In this document: positions 35,647 through 49,400 of the stretch, one piece after another
How the letters are laid out: every line of letters starts with the position of its first letter
How positions within the stretch are numbered: position 1 is the stretch's first letter
Origin: Owenia fusiformis
Lineage: Eukaryota > Annelida > Polychaeta > Sabellida > Oweniidae
Direction of reading: 5' to 3'
DNA: 64,000 bases
NCBI GenBank assembly: GCA_903813345.2
Contig: CAIIXF020000001.1
Span: 49,429,885-49,493,884, forward strand
Position numbers and translations under genes: made by a program
Notes under the pieces: model-generated
The model's database searches: none
The model's input: only the letters and a program-made list of their open reading frames with translations
What the model was told of the DNA's origin: nothing

Positions 35647-36349
35647 TCCCATCGAACGAAGTTTGGAGGGATATAGGGAACGCCTCCGTCTGTCCGTCCG
35701 TCCGTCCGTCCGTCCGTACGTACATCCGTACGTCCGTCCGTCCGTCCGTCCGTCTGTCCGTCCGGGCAATAACTCAAATACCGTTGGCCCGATTTTGTTC
35801 ATATTTTGTACACATATACCCTATGGGGGTAGAAGTTCTGCTCGAAAGCCAATTTTCAAAATGGCTGCTCATTTCAAAATGGCGGCCATTTTAGTGACGA
35901 TTTTACAGTAATTTAGGTGCAGTATGTAAAACTGTAATAGCAATATGTTTTAAATGTAAAAAAATTATAAAGGACATTAATAATGCTACAAATGTAGATA
36001 TTAAAGAAGCACATGGCAGCCATCTTGAAAAATGGCGGCCTTTACTCGTCATTTTACGATTTTTGCTGTAACTCAAAAAGTAGTGGAGCAATTTTGTTCA
36101 TATTTGGTATGCGAATACTATAAGCATTGTACACATTTTGAAAAATGGCCACCATTTTTATGTGTGTTATTTTTTTATGTGTGCGATTTTTCAAAAATTT
36201 TAGAGGTTGCTACTTAAAAGCATATTATTTCTTCTGATGACAACTTGGCTAGTGAGGAACCATTTTGAAAATGGTGGCCTTTCTGGTGTGTTGTTTTATG
36301 ATATTTGCGCTTCGTTTGTAAAAATGCCAGCCATTTCTGTTCGATGGGA
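35647..36349. mobile_element. Compact pearl/Helentron-like element, opposite orientation
   Basis: TCCCATCGAAC (35647-35657) mirrors GTTCGATGGGA (36339-36349). Next to the left end are GAGGGATATAGGG and (TCCG)n, the reverse complement of the right end of the 12.98-17.49-kb element. The interior has one unit of that element's tandem core (ATTTTGTTCATATTTGGTATG) and AAAATGGCGGCCATTTT words. The flank beyond 36349 (TTCGCTACGCTTTGGCGTTG) is also shared with 12961-12982, so the true element end lies slightly further out. Confidence 0.65.
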
Positions 36350-36419
36350 TTCGCTACGCTTTGGCGTTGCCGTTGTTCTGGTTATATTTGATGTAAAAAA
36401 TGATAAAAATTTTCAACTT

Positions 36420-36660
36420 GCTTCAATTTGACCAATTTTTTTTAAAAATCATCTACAAGTTCTCAGGAGATTTGACCTTTACTTGACCTTCAATGACCTT
36501 CGATAGTTCAAAAGGTTTCAAAATTAAGTCAGCCTAATCACAAAAGACCTACTAAGCTCTATAAAAGTAAATTTTCAAGGTCAAAGGTCAAGGTTATCAA
36601 ACTAGGTCACAAACTGTACTTTCAAAGATCGAGACTTAAAATCAATATTTTTAGTTGAAC
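36420..36660. repeat. Dispersed repeat with AGGTCA words
   Basis: This stretch, rich in TGACCTT/AAGGTCA words, resembles in inverted orientation 58100-58290. It contains a perfect DR1 arrangement AGGTCAAAGGTCA at 36578-36590. Confidence 0.5.
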
Positions 36661-36895
36661 ATCAGGATACACATTCATCTAAAGGTTGTACACATATAAG
36701 CAATTACTCAGATGTGAGCAGGTAGTTACCAGTTACGCCACCAGGTGGCTGATTCGGGGGAAATAACATGGCAGGGTATTTCAAAGTTCCCTTTGCTTGA
36801 AAATTGTTTTAAAATAACTAAGTAACTGAGCAACTCACTATCTCAATAAATTAAAACAACCCAAATGTAAGCTTCTATTTTATGAATGTGAATAG

Positions 36896-37036
36896 TGACT
36901 AGCGGCTACCGGATGAACCTACTATTTTATGATCAACTCATTTAAATATAAATGGAATAGTGGCAGGTACTATATTTAAATGAGTTGCCAATAAAAAAAA
37001 CAGTAAGTTAATTCGGTAGCCGACAGGCGTTAGTTA
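36896..37036. mobile_element. Short foldback MITE
   Basis: AGCGGCTACCG (36901) mirrors CGGTAGCCGAC (37014), and AACTCATTTAAATAT mirrors ATATTTAAATGAGTT nearer the centre. Confidence 0.65.
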
Positions 37037-38300
37037 CACAACTTAGTAATTTACTCATGTAATTTGGACAAATAAGAGTTTTTCTGTACAAAGTTAATCC
37101 TTCCTTAATTAATATAGTGTCGTTAGTAGTTTTTACAATTTACTGTGTGAGCACAGGGCCATGGGTCCTTTATTTAATTTAGGGGCTTGTTTTCTGAAAC
37201 ACCCTATAGATTAATTATTAATGAAAACGCAAAATGAAATCCTGTGCTAAGGGCTGATGTAAAACATCATCCCACCCTGTAGGGATTGCAGCAACAACCC
37301 TTCACTCCATCTTATAACACCAATATTGAATTATTATTGAATTTGATTCAGGCTAAATTCTGATATAACATTTGTGTCATCTGACTTCATTTGTAATAAC
37401 ATATGTTGCCTATAGGTCTTATTTCAATTGACAAATAATCAATAGAATTAGTTTCCCCTTAAATGATAATACAAATATACAGTAGACCTGTCTAATCCAA
37501 ATGCCACTAGGATCAGCCAAAATTGTTCAGATTAGCAGGTGTTCCTATTTCAAGGTTTGTTTAACATGGGAGAGAGCATATAAACTTGCGGCTGAAAGTG
37601 TTCACATTAAGAGGTGTTAAGATATGAGAGGTGTTTTGTCGTGCCAGTTTTAAAGGGGCAACAAGGACTGTAGAGAGAAAATTTGAAAATCTTTATTTTT
37701 TCCGAGCTATTGGGTCAATATTTGGCTTAAAACCTTCTTTGACAGTATTTTCTTAAAATGTATGTATAAACTATCAATTTCAGCATTAAGAAGTATAATT
37801 TCAGTTCAAAGCTTCTATAAAGGGAGTCCCACTTATAGATTTTTAAGATCCACCACGTTTCAAGAGGAATATCAGCTGAAATAATGTTCATCCAGGGGGT
37901 TTCTTTGTAGATAATGAAAATATAATGTTAGTCTTGATGAAATATCCAAACTTAAACATATAATATTTTGACTGGTCGATGATCATTGAATGACCCCTAT
38001 GCACCAATTGTTGCACTTTTAATGTACTTTTTAAAACAAATGATCCAAAAGCTTAGAGGTCATCAACATTGTATAGACTGAGTGACTCAGTCCAAGAAAC
38101 TATATAAAGCCATGAGAAATGATATTGATCAAATTTTTCACAATTTTAAAATCTGACCCCCTTTTGTCATTTTATAATTTCAGATGTGTGTATCATGATA
38201 TACTCTCCATATGATATCTGAAAAGGGACTTCACATAGATAGTAGAATGAATATACTGAATAGCCATTAGGCGCTCAACTACCTCATCTTCCCAGTGACA
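37037..38300. other. Upstream region of RMI2
   Basis: Intergenic DNA. A Tigger/pogo-like MITE end (CAGTAGACCTGTCTAATCC) lies near 37482 without a clear partner. A possible 5'-UTR acceptor TTATAATTTCAG sits near 38181, about 120 bp upstream of the RMI2 ATG. No TATA box was identified. Confidence 0.4.
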
Positions 38301-40318
38301 ATGTCCAGGTTTAGTAGACTATCTCTTCCATCCAAGAAGTTCTTTGTGAAGCAGTTAACAGAAGCTGTAGAGCAACAGAATGGTGCCTTAGATGCTAAGG
38401 TCCATCAATGGAGTGTAATTGCTCATTCGAAACACATTGATTTCAGCATTGTCTGGATACAAGGGACTGTTATATCAGTGAGTGCATTTCTGATTTTTAT
38501 GTCACCACCAGAAGTGGTAGTCCCTAATAGTTGTAGTCTCCAATAAATCCAAATACATGTATTTATATAAACTACCAGGTCATTAAAAAGTTCTCAACTG
38601 ATGGTAATGTTCCCTTTTCCTATTAAAGAGTACCATCTCAGTGAGGTTAACAACCCATTGAGAATCTACATGAATTTTGACTATATTTTCTAAATTAATA
38701 GTAAGATTATACATGTTTAGCCCAAACATTCTAAATAATGCTCACATGTGCATGATACCCTTCGGCCTTCACCTATGTTTGTGTTGTGTGTTTTAGGTTG
38801 ACAGACCCAGGGACACATTGATTATAGATGATGACACTGGCACAATAGAAGTTGTAGGATTAAGTAAACTTCCTCAGGGGTGCCCAACAATTTCCAAGGG
38901 TGAGTGAATATTTGAATCAACTTTTAAATTCAAATGCATTCAATGACCACTGCAGAATTTTCTCTCAACAGCGAACTGAATCCTAATTTTAACAATTTTT
39001 GTCAAAGTATCTGTTAACGATGGGTATAGCCTTTTTATTTTTTCATGAAGCCACTCAGTAAAATTACGATTTCTCTGCAACCAGATGTCCAATCATGATC
39101 ATTCAAGTATCTATGTGTTCCTGACACATTTGGGCATTCAGGAATTACAACGTCAACCCAAGTTGCATGTGAAATCGACGTAATTCATGACTCAAATCGG
39201 GAAGACAAAATTTGAGGTTGACAAATAAAATTGTTTGTGAAAACTATTGACAAAAGTGTCCCAGAGTCTTAAATCTGCTTGGCTAAGGTTTTATTTGAAG
39301 AAACATTGCCTTATTAAGCAGGTAGAGGGGCATACAGAACATGGAAGCAAATGCTCTGTATTTCAGTTTGAACATGTTATTACATGTCACATAGGCCAGT
39401 GTTTTATATTAGGGATTATATGTACTTTACTTGTTTACATGACAGTAAATCATGAAATCTGCAGTCTTCCGGGTTTTATCTGGGTTTGTATTGTCTTATT
39501 GGGGCTTTCCGACTATTAAACAAACCTTACCTAAATGGATTTGTGTCCCCCGAACATTTTTGTAAATAGTTATTATAAACAATTCTGAAAGAATATCACA
39601 TGTTTTTGTCTTCCTGATTTCAGTCATGGATTACGCCAATATAGCGTGCAAACTTCGGGTAGTCGTTGTCATTCCCAGATTCCCAAATGTGTCAGGAACA
39701 TATAGATACTCGAATCATCTTGATTGGACATCAGGATGCAGAGAAATCATACTTTTACCGAGTGGCTTCACAAAAAAATAAGCAGGATTTTTAAGCCACC
39801 TTAAGCAGTCAACATTTAGTGTCTGTAACAAATTGCTGGTGGTGCCATTTTGCATGTTGATACTTATCTAAAAGTGTAATATTTGAGAACTTGAATACCA
39901 TTTTGTCAGGCTTTGTTCAATTTTGTAGGCTATGGGCTTAACACCATTGCTTGAGGAAAATGTTATCAATATGGATACTGAATTTGAAATGCATTTTAGG
40001 CCATTGTACCCAGATTCGTTTTATACCACACCAAGGGAAAATACTACTTCCTGTTTATTTATTTCATGAAATGACAAAAATAAGGAATGATTTGATGAAA
40101 TATGTTTTTTTCATGGGGATATGCTATTCCAGGGATTTTTGTTTTTCTAGTTGAATACTATATTACTTTCAGGGAGCTACATAATGGTGATTGGGGAGCT
40201 GATCCAAAGTGGAAGAAATGCCTCAATTCATGCAATCAAGATTCAAGATAGATGTCGGTCAAAGAAAGTTGAGAATTCTTGGATTCTAGAAGTCATTGAT
40301 TCTCAACAGCTGACCTGA
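38301..40318 (+). CDS. RMI2: RMI2, RecQ-mediated genome instability protein 2
   Basis: Three exons (38301-38477, 38797-38899, 40173-40318) have GTGAGT donors and TTTTAG and TTTCAG acceptors. They join in phase to 141 residues, against about 147 in human. By family, RMI2 is an OB-fold protein that pairs with RMI1 in the BLM-TOP3A-RMI complex, which dissolves double Holliday junctions in the nucleus. Visible matches to vertebrate RMI2 are IDFSIVWIQG (human LDLAAVWMQG) at about 48-57, then GTIEVVGLSKLPQG, the SYIMVIGEL strand and IHAIKIQD. The C-terminal SWILEV matches human LWELEV. The start is the ATG at 38301; the frame is open two codons upstream without another ATG. Reading through the first donor gives only a short extension ending in intron 1. 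Confidence 0.93.
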
Positions 40319-40725
40319 ACTGTGTAATGATGAAATTACTTTACTAAAGTACTAAATTGAAAACTCCAGTTGACTTGATTTTAACTGGGATTGACCAGAG
40401 AATGTAGCATTTTGAATTGAATGTAAAATGTCAATGCCATGCAATGAGATAGAGGAATTTCATACCTTCTGGTCCAAAAAATCTTTGCATCACCATGCAA
40501 TGCTTATAACTTTTGATAATGGACAATTTCATACTTTCAGGGTTTGATGCCTGAAGATGTGTGTAAAAGGGTAATATATATGGATTACTGAAAAAACCAC
40601 TAAAATACTGTCTCACAAAATGGAGATTACAGACCAGTTATATTATATTGACAATTGTATATATTCATTCATGTATATGTAATGTTAACATTATCATACA
40701 ATTGTTTTATGTACAGGTCAAAGAA

Positions 40726-40731
40726 AATAAA
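40726..40731 (+). terminator. Polyadenylation signal AATAAA, probably for RMI2
   Basis: AATAAA lies about 410 bp after the RMI2 stop, the first canonical signal seen downstream. The cleavage site is not determined. Confidence 0.5.
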
Positions 40732-40788
40732 TATCATGAGTATCAATAATTATATATTTTGGCATGTTGAGTTAAATATTGAGTTTAT

Positions 40789-40816
40789 TATGTCACCACC
40801 AAAAAGTGGTGACATA
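40789..40816. repeat. Hairpin TATGTCACCAC/GTGGTGACATA, dispersed word
   Basis: A perfect 11-bp stem with a 6-nt loop. Related words (ATGTCACCAC with an adjacent GTGGT) occur at the start of RMI2 intron 1 (about 38499), near 51273 and near 58357, so this is part of a dispersed repeat. Confidence 0.6.
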
Positions 40817-43696
40817 TTGTGAAGGTCTCCGTTTTTTATGGCAGTTGGTGGTTGGCGGTTTGCGATTTTGTCATGTGTTAATGCCTTGTGTATACAAATG
40901 AAATGATCCTAGTTGAAAAAATAAATCATCATGGAGGCCGTAGCTTCCCAGCATAAAATATGGGAATATATAGGGAAAAATCTAGGTTATTTTCTTCATC
41001 CTCGGAAATATGCAGTATGATTTCGATTTTCAATGTCTATTTTTTAAGCTACAGCTGCCATCAAGCAAATGTGACTGGGACTTAAGGCATACATGTAGTA
41101 CTGAAAGGGTACATTCTTAACAAGTTGCTATTAGACTATATCTGATTTGGTTGCTATACCAATTATAAACTATCAATACATGAGAAAAAGGTTTTGGTCT
41201 GGTGAATTTGTTTAAAAATTTTTTTTTATGTCAACTGGGCTGTCATTTTAAAGAAAAGTGATGTCATTGACTCTTAATTAACCATATAGAAAAAAGCTGT
41301 TTCCTGTGTAAGCGCGGTGTACTAGTTAAAGTTTTTAAGCTTCTTCGTGTGTAATCATGGTAATGGAGATGTCACACTTAGGCCATGTGGGCTCACCATT
41401 TGCAATTGTGTGAATATTTTAGATTAAGCGGCGATGCACAAATAGTTTAGGCCTAGAGCATGATATCCCCTATCACATACAATTAAAAATAATCCAAAAT
41501 TACACACATTGGCGAATGGTGACCCCACTCAGTATAGTGACAGCTACTTTAAGTAAATATCAATACTCTGAGTGGGTTTTCAAATGCATCAATCTAAGGC
41601 CATCTATCAATCATATTGTTTTTTTAGATTTGAACTCAAAGAATTTTTTCCATTAATTTGTTGAAGAATACAGTTCTCTATTCACCCATTTATCTTTTTT
41701 CTATTGTAAAATTGATGTATGCTAAACACATTAACTACACATCCAATCATCACATTCCCAACAAAGAAAAAACTTCTCCTGCAGCACAGTCTGAATGGCA
41801 TATTAAAAGTTTTGCTTCAAGTCAAGACCTTGGACTATCTACTCTAACAACTGATGTTGTTTAGATACGGAGTCGGGTTCATATTCTTGGAGCAACACTA
41901 GTATTTTAGCCTCAGATCATATGATTCTAGTGAATTATTTGTTTCCGAAATAGACCAAAACACTATAGCTTTCACTTCCTTAAGGCTTAAATTGAACATG
42001 AATTGGTGTTGTTCTCGGCTACATAAAGGAAAAAATCCCCTGATTGTTCTATCACAACATACTGTAACTTTTGTCCATGAATTTGCTATTTAAATTCAAG
42101 AGTCCCTCAGGCATCAACCATAGTATGTATATTCAATATATTCAGAATTGTGAAAAGTTTAAGGCCATTTAATTCTATCAAATAATATATCTTATTGAGG
42201 ATGCTTTGGGGTTGGGTCAATATTACTTCATTTTGTCATTTTTTTCCTGGGGTATCAACATTAAAGGTTTGTTTTTCAGGAAGAAGATTGATATATTGAC
42301 ACAGATTCCAAATGGAAATGAAGTATATTTCTAGCACCCTCTGGTTAATTTCAAAAATGCTTTGTTTAACCCCTTATGAAGATGGAAAATTCAGCCATAT
42401 ATAGAATTCCAGCAACCAATGACGTCACCAGACAAAGCGTGTTTATTTTTATACTGATTTTCTAATCTGTGGGACCATCTGGAGTGGGGAGGTCAACAAC
42501 CTTTTGTACTGGGGGTGCCTCTGAGATTCAAAATACCCACCCACATCCAGGATTTTTTTCTCTAAAAATGGACCCACAACTAGGGATTTTCTCTTTTATA
42601 AAAAAGAACACTTCGAGGTAATTTTTAAGACATACTTCCAACAATACTGAGTTTTAGGATTTTCAAAAAGCAGACCCAGTTCTAGGGATTTTTCATCAAA
42701 ATGGGACCCACATCTAGGGGTTTTTCTTCAAAATAGAACCCACATCTAGGGATTTATCGGTGAAAAAGTGACCCACTTTAGTGGCATGTCCCCATATAGC
42801 CAATATATGGATACCCCTGGCGTAGGACCATATACAGTTTACTGTAAAACATGAAATACAGGGAACCATTTCAATAATAAAGCTGTTCTTGGTAAAATGA
42901 TGACATGATCTATGTAACATGTCAGGAATGGCTAGCAAATTTTAATTTCGTACACTGTTTACACAAAAAACGATTGTCATAAAAGATCATAAAACAATTA
43001 ACATATATTGTTTATACATCAGCCTATGTATATTTCAGATAAAAATTTGGTATATTAGACAGGGCAAACAAATAATTAACAATGCAATGTTACAAAGATA
43101 TATACATTAAAATTATAAAGACATTTCTACATCTTTATTTACATGTTTCTCAAGGAACTGTCTTTGATAACACCTGAATGTGAATCTTGGATTCTAATAC
43201 GTATTTCTTATGTATAAATTTTATCCACATATTTTTTTTATAGAATGTTTGCAGGATTATATTAAACTGTAATACATGTTTTGAAAATGATTATGTCCAA
43301 ATATTGACAGTGATAGATGGTTATGTTTATATTTATCCACCATTGGAAAGTTATGTTTATATTTATCCACCATTGGAAAGTGGGTAAATGAAGATTCCCC
43401 TGGAAGTTTCAATAAATTGTCATTTTATTTGAATATGCAATGCATTTTTCCTTTTGTTGAAAATAAAGATCAAGCAAATAAAAAATCAATATTGTGTTTA
43501 CAGCTTGGTGGGAGGGGGCATGACCAAAATGAAGTAATGGCTTTTTCTACAGTTGTTGATATTTGGACATCATCCCCTTTATACTCTGTACAATAGCATT
43601 CTATTCATGACACCATAAAATACAACATTTTGTTAGACATCATCTCTTACTTACTTACTAATTTCTACACATACTCTTTTTTGCTTAGTACATGTA
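40817..43696. other. Intergenic DNA, nothing coding recognised
   Basis: A 30-bp direct duplication (TTATGTTTATATTTATCCAC and following bases) lies at about 43321-43380. Repeated CCCACATCTAGGGATTTTTC-like words occur at about 42540-42760. No exon, RNA gene or complete element was supported. Confidence 0.45.
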
Positions 43697-44085
43697 CGAG
43701 GGGTGATCAATAAGTAATTGGCACTTTTTGAAATGGATGCTTTGCATTAGAGACCAATCTCTTTGATTTTTTAACAGTGATACATCATTCAATTATCTAT
43801 CAACTCTGAAGATTTGAAGACAAAATATGTAATACATCTTGATATATCTTTATTTCTGTGAAGGCTGTACAGATACCCCGGGACCCATATTTCCATCACA
43901 TATTCTTATGTTATGTCAATTTGGCATATTTTTGGCATATTTCAGTTAGATTTGAACTTTTTTGATTTGCAACTAGTGTTGTGTTGTGTTAGATAATTGA
44001 ATGATGTAACACTGGCAAAGAAATGGATTGGTCTATAAAAATCATCTGTGTAAAAAAGCGTCCATTACTTATTGGTCACCCCTCG
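43697..44085. mobile_element. Mariner-type MITE with CGAGGGGTGATCAATAAGTA ends, 389 bp
   Basis: The left end CGAGGGGTGATCAATAAG mirrors the right end CTTATTGGTCACCCCTCG. TA precedes the left end (43695-43696); the right flank is TT, so the target duplication is degraded. A second inverted pair (GATACATCATTCAATTATCT against AGATAATTGAATGATGTAAC) extends the arms inward. No transposase. Confidence 0.75.
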
Positions 44086-46477
44086 TTTGTAGTTGGTAAA
44101 CTGCCATTTCCTTAACTAAAAATCTTTTTCATGTCTACCCTTTTTAATAAGCCCATCACGCACTGATGATATTAAAGTTAACACTATATTGTACGATACA
44201 ATTTACTAGCCTATTGAAATTCACAAAATCAAAACATGTACACATTCCAATTAGACTCATCCATTATTGTGACATATTTTTAAACAAGAGATCCATTTGT
44301 GATGAAGTTGAAATTGTTAACTTCCCCTTGAAACCGCCAACTTCATCATAAAATGTGCACATTTAATTTTTCTCTATTATAAATTCAATCCTTAACAACA
44401 CTGGAACGCTGATTTTTCAGTAACTTACTAACTGACCAACCTATCCAGTATCAGCAGACATACACAATGGTAAATAGAATGTCTCTATGTCCCTAGTTTA
44501 ACCATAAATGAACTCAAGTTTGAGGATGATGAATGTAATTGAGCTACTGCACAGTGTCCACTGTTCCATGTTCAGTTGAGAATATAACACATTTTGCGAG
44601 CATTTACTTAATGTAACACATTTTCAATAATCAAGATGGATGCCATATGGGCATGAGTTATTTCAAGACTGCACCAGCAACTAATAGCATCTCACTGTGC
44701 ATGATTTGTACATTGTGGCTTTGAAGGGTAGTGTTTTAGCACCAGTTTATGTCTCTTTATTACCTCTACCATTAAGCTGGTAACATTAGATAGGAGTTCT
44801 ACTAGATCATATGCTACGCTCCAAACTAATTGCATTGTATTGTATTTTGTTTTCCACCTATGAAGGTGAGCAAAACCTCTTGGGTTTATATCCCATATTG
44901 TTATGGCTGTATATACATATGACACATTCTCCCTATTTTTGATTTGAAGATCTGGTATATATAAACTGCTGAGTGCAGTAGATAATTAGACCATTGAATC
45001 CAAAGGCCATAGTATTAGCAGCACTCATGATATTACATACTAATGTTAGCTATGTCCAAATATATATAGTATAGAGGTTATTTTAAAACAGAGAAAGAAC
45101 ATTGATTTTCTGAGGAAATATGACATCTACTGATGCCATTTTGACATTCTCTGAGACATTCTCTGAGAATTTAAAATATCAGTTGTATCTTTATTCTGAG
45201 TTGAATTCCTCAGTTACAGTCTTTCTGTTAGCATGACTCTTGATAATTGAATCACAGTATTTTTCCTTTGTTGAGTTCACAAATAATTGATACATGATAC
45301 TATTACCTCTTGAAAGCCCATACTTTTACAAACAAGTATGTTGAGCACGACTTGTCATCTAAAAAACCTCCTTGACCAAAAATTGTTCTTGGATCATTCT
45401 TTAAGATATTAGAATTTATTTCTTTTTACAACTGTGGTGCATTTTTGTCATTTTTGGGTAAAAAATGAAATAGGAAAACCTGGTCTCCTACTACTTTTAC
45501 TTTTTTCAAAAGATCTTCCACTGGACAGACAGTTGGCCTATAAGGGCCTACATACTCGTATATGTTGAGCTTGAATTATTAAACATTTCATATCTTATTA
45601 GAAACTTTGACTGAGCATACACAAGTTCATAAATGTCTTTTATGTACTCTACAGTAAAACATTTCCTTTAGTGAAAGCTGCTTGGCTATGTGTACTGTGT
45701 ACATGATGTAGTTTCATTTAATATAGTGTACATTTATTAGAGGAATATTTACACATAAATCAATGGGAGAGGAAGTGAAAAATAATCCAGTAAAGATCTG
45801 CTATCCACAAAATATGAGCACTGTATCAAAAGCCTCAGTCACATTTGCTCTACTACAGCAGCCATACATCCACTGTAGCTTCACAAAATTGATATAGAAA
45901 ATTTACATTGTACTGTTTATCCCTATATTTTATGCTGCATATTTTATAGATTTTGGGAAGCTAAGGCCGGTGTATTGTTGCCACAGATCAATTGTGACTG
46001 GGATATCATTGATGTGATGGCAATAACCATGTCAGGCATGGTTATTCTGTGTTTTCTCTTTCTAAAATCAGAATGAATGGCCTGATTTCCTGAAAATTCT
46101 GTACAATTTAGAAAATTCTAAAGTATACAGAACTGATCTAAGACATTTGCGACATGTTGATTTCACTCGATAACATTTCAAAACATGACCAGAATAAAAT
46201 TTTGTTACAATTTTTTGGCGCCTACAGGTATAATTGTCTGTTAAATGGAAATCATTTTTCAAAAAGGAAACAGACTTATTATGTTCCCAACCCATATTTC
46301 ATCCTTAAAATCAAAATGTTTTCAGATCCCAGATGACCTAGGTACCATTAAACAACCAATTAATTTACTAGCGCCTTATTCTTTGTCCTTCCCATTTTCT
46401 TTCCAAAGAAACATGTCCAGTTATGTACAAGTCTGTAAGTTTTCGCCATCCTCTGTAAGAATTGGTCCCTTATGGTG
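44086..46477. other. Region downstream of C6orf62, nothing recognised
   Basis: AT-rich DNA. It should contain the 3' UTR of the C6orf62 homologue. A minus-strand AATAAA lies at 45733-45738 but is about 740 bp from the stop, so its use is uncertain. No exon or transposon was supported. Confidence 0.4.
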
Positions 46478-49400
46478 CTAAGACGTAGCAAAATATTGCT
46501 GTAGAATCTCATCTGGGTTCCCAGGCCCCCAGTGGGTTAATTTGTCCTGAAATGAATAAATACAAGAGATATGAAAATATGTTTGAGAAGTATAGGAAAT
46601 GCGCTGTGACACTTGCCAGGAGCTAGTTACCACTTAGATTCCTCTGAGAAAATAAGATGGAAAACTTATAAAATTTCCCCTGAACATGAATAGAAAATAG
46701 ATTGAGATCAATATTCATTCACTTTTTCTAGGATTGTTTTGAAATGTGTTCAGTTAAAAGAATTATTCTGTACATTAAAATTACAGATATTTCACTTTTT
46801 ATGATTTTGTGACATAAATAATTTTACACCATTTTATGTTAATCTCTTAAAATCTCATTCAAATGAAACTTCAGAGAGGTTCAAAGCTAGGCTATAAAGC
46901 AAATGGTTTATTGGTAGAATTAGTAGAATTGGTACAAAGAATATGCCAAAAGGTAAAGCAGAGGTTAATTCAATATACCTTTTATACCTCTAGGTTTACG
47001 ACAACATTAAAAAAACATTATAATCAATGTCGCTAGTTGTTAGGAATGTTTAACTATCAATAGGACATTGGGTTATGAGTCCAATGCATAATTCAATTAA
47101 GATTTATCAATTTAATCACATGTACATTTTTTATATAAATTGATTTTTTCACATTATTCCTAAAAATATATTCAATGCCAAGAGGTTTTTCCTGAGGGAC
47201 ACAAGTGATACTAGATCGGTAATGAAGTACAGCTATCATAGAAATCAGCAAGTAGAAATACACAAAAACAAGTTACCGTATTCGCTGTAATAAGCGCTTT
47301 TGAAATTGAAATTCCAATTGTAACCCATTACAAAGAGCGCCATTGATTTTTCTTCTGATATATTGGTTAATACTTGGTCATTCCTCAATATTTCTTGATC
47401 TCTGTGAAGTGGGGTGGGCACTTATTAGGGGTGGGCCCTTATTACGGCGATTACGGTATGGTAATTAGGTTTGCTGTGAGAACAGCAATCATATTTGAAC
47501 TTCACAGAACACATTTTGGTGCCACAAATCAAGACTGATTTATTGAAACACAAACTGAACATGATTGAGTTTGCAAAAATGAGTAAAATAATTGAATTAC
47601 TTAAGGCGACCAAATGGGTAGAAAGAAACATTTATAATGTATCCTGTCTTGTGTAGTGAAAATGTATATTGAGAAAAAAATAAACAAAAAAAACAAAAAA
47701 ACACATTTATAATCAATGCATATTATTCAGCTACCTGGTATATTCGTTAGATTTTTGATACTTAAATACATTTGGAACCTGCAATCACAAAGATAGTGAG
47801 GAAGAAAAAGAGCCATACAGAACTTTACATAAGTGTGTTTTTATCAAATACCCCTGCAATTTATTTATTTAGAAAAACAGCAACTTCCTGGAGTAGCAGA
47901 TCTCACCTAACCAATCATCAATTAATTTTGACAAAAATGATGGCCATTTTGATTTGAGATTCCTTATTAGAAATTCATTCTCAAGCAGAGGTTCCATCTC
48001 CATAAGGTATTAGCTCATGAAATTTAAACCAAACTTCCAACTGGTATTAGTCATTCGTTATGGTCCCCAGACAGATTTATTGGACAGCTTTTTGATATCC
48101 CTATATCAAATTTCATTTGTAGGGATAAAAATAAAGCCTCCATAAGAAATGGTGCCCAAATGTCAACATTTGTTGGGGAAAGGATTTATGACAACTTCAT
48201 TGGTAAAGCATGCTGATTTTTGAAATGCAAATCAGCATTTTCAAATTTCGTTTTCCAAGGACAGGAATAATGAAATCAACTTCATTTTTCTACAATGGTC
48301 AACATTAAAACACCCTCCCCTAGTACAATAATTAGTGTATATCAGATAGGCCACGTACCTGTGGGAGGTAGAGACATACACTAGACAGCTTGAATACTAT
48401 GGCTTTACTCTTGCTTGTCTGAAACATAAAAAAAAACATCAATATTAGGCATATACATCATATATACAGTAAACATTGTACACAGTAAACATTGTACACA
48501 GTAAACATTGTACACAGTAAATATTGTAGGACTAGTCAACAATAGAGCCTTTGCTATATGGCTTTAAAAACTCAACAAGTTCAGTTTTACATTAACTCAA
48601 CTGAAATTATTTGATAAATCAAGAAATTGACTGATATTTATGTTTTCTTCATATAGCCTATATTGGTATCTGGCTTAAAACTACTACAGCCATCTATTTA
48701 TCAATATACACACAGCAAATCAAAAACATAATGGAGATATAGGGATTAAAGGATGAGTCTGGGTATCGACTTAGAAAATATTAGAAAAACCAACTCAATC
48801 ACACATATTCTTTTCTTCAATATCTTTTCCTTCTTCTGAGATTACAAAAATATCAATTTGTATCACAATTGATGAAGAATATTGGCATCAAAGACAGTGC
48901 ATATCACTTTGTCAGAATTGAAAAAAAATCAATGGCAACTATTAAATGAATTATTTATACAAAAAGTTTGAAACATATCCTCCAAAACATTGCTTACTTT
49001 CTTTGTATAGACATTGAATGGTATTTCTGGATAAGTGAATTGGTGTTTATCTGGGTAATCAAGGGATTATAGTCACTCAAAGGTACTGAGCATCCAGTTT
49101 TGAGACTTCAATTGTGTTGGTGAAGTTACACATATTTCAGTCAAATTCATGCTGAGCACAACATTTTGGTTTCAATTTTATAATCTCTAAACATGACCTT
49201 GGTAATGAAGAGTCAGAATCAGTCAAAAAACCTAAACCGGAAAACTGTGCTCATTGTGAAAACTAAAAGTGAAACTTTTTTTCTGATAATTCTTACATCC
49301 AATGGCAGCCATCTTGTTTTTCCCCCTTCAAATTAAACTGGAGGGAAATTCAAAAAATTGAAAAACATTTTAATCCTTAAAGGAAGAATCAGATCTATAG

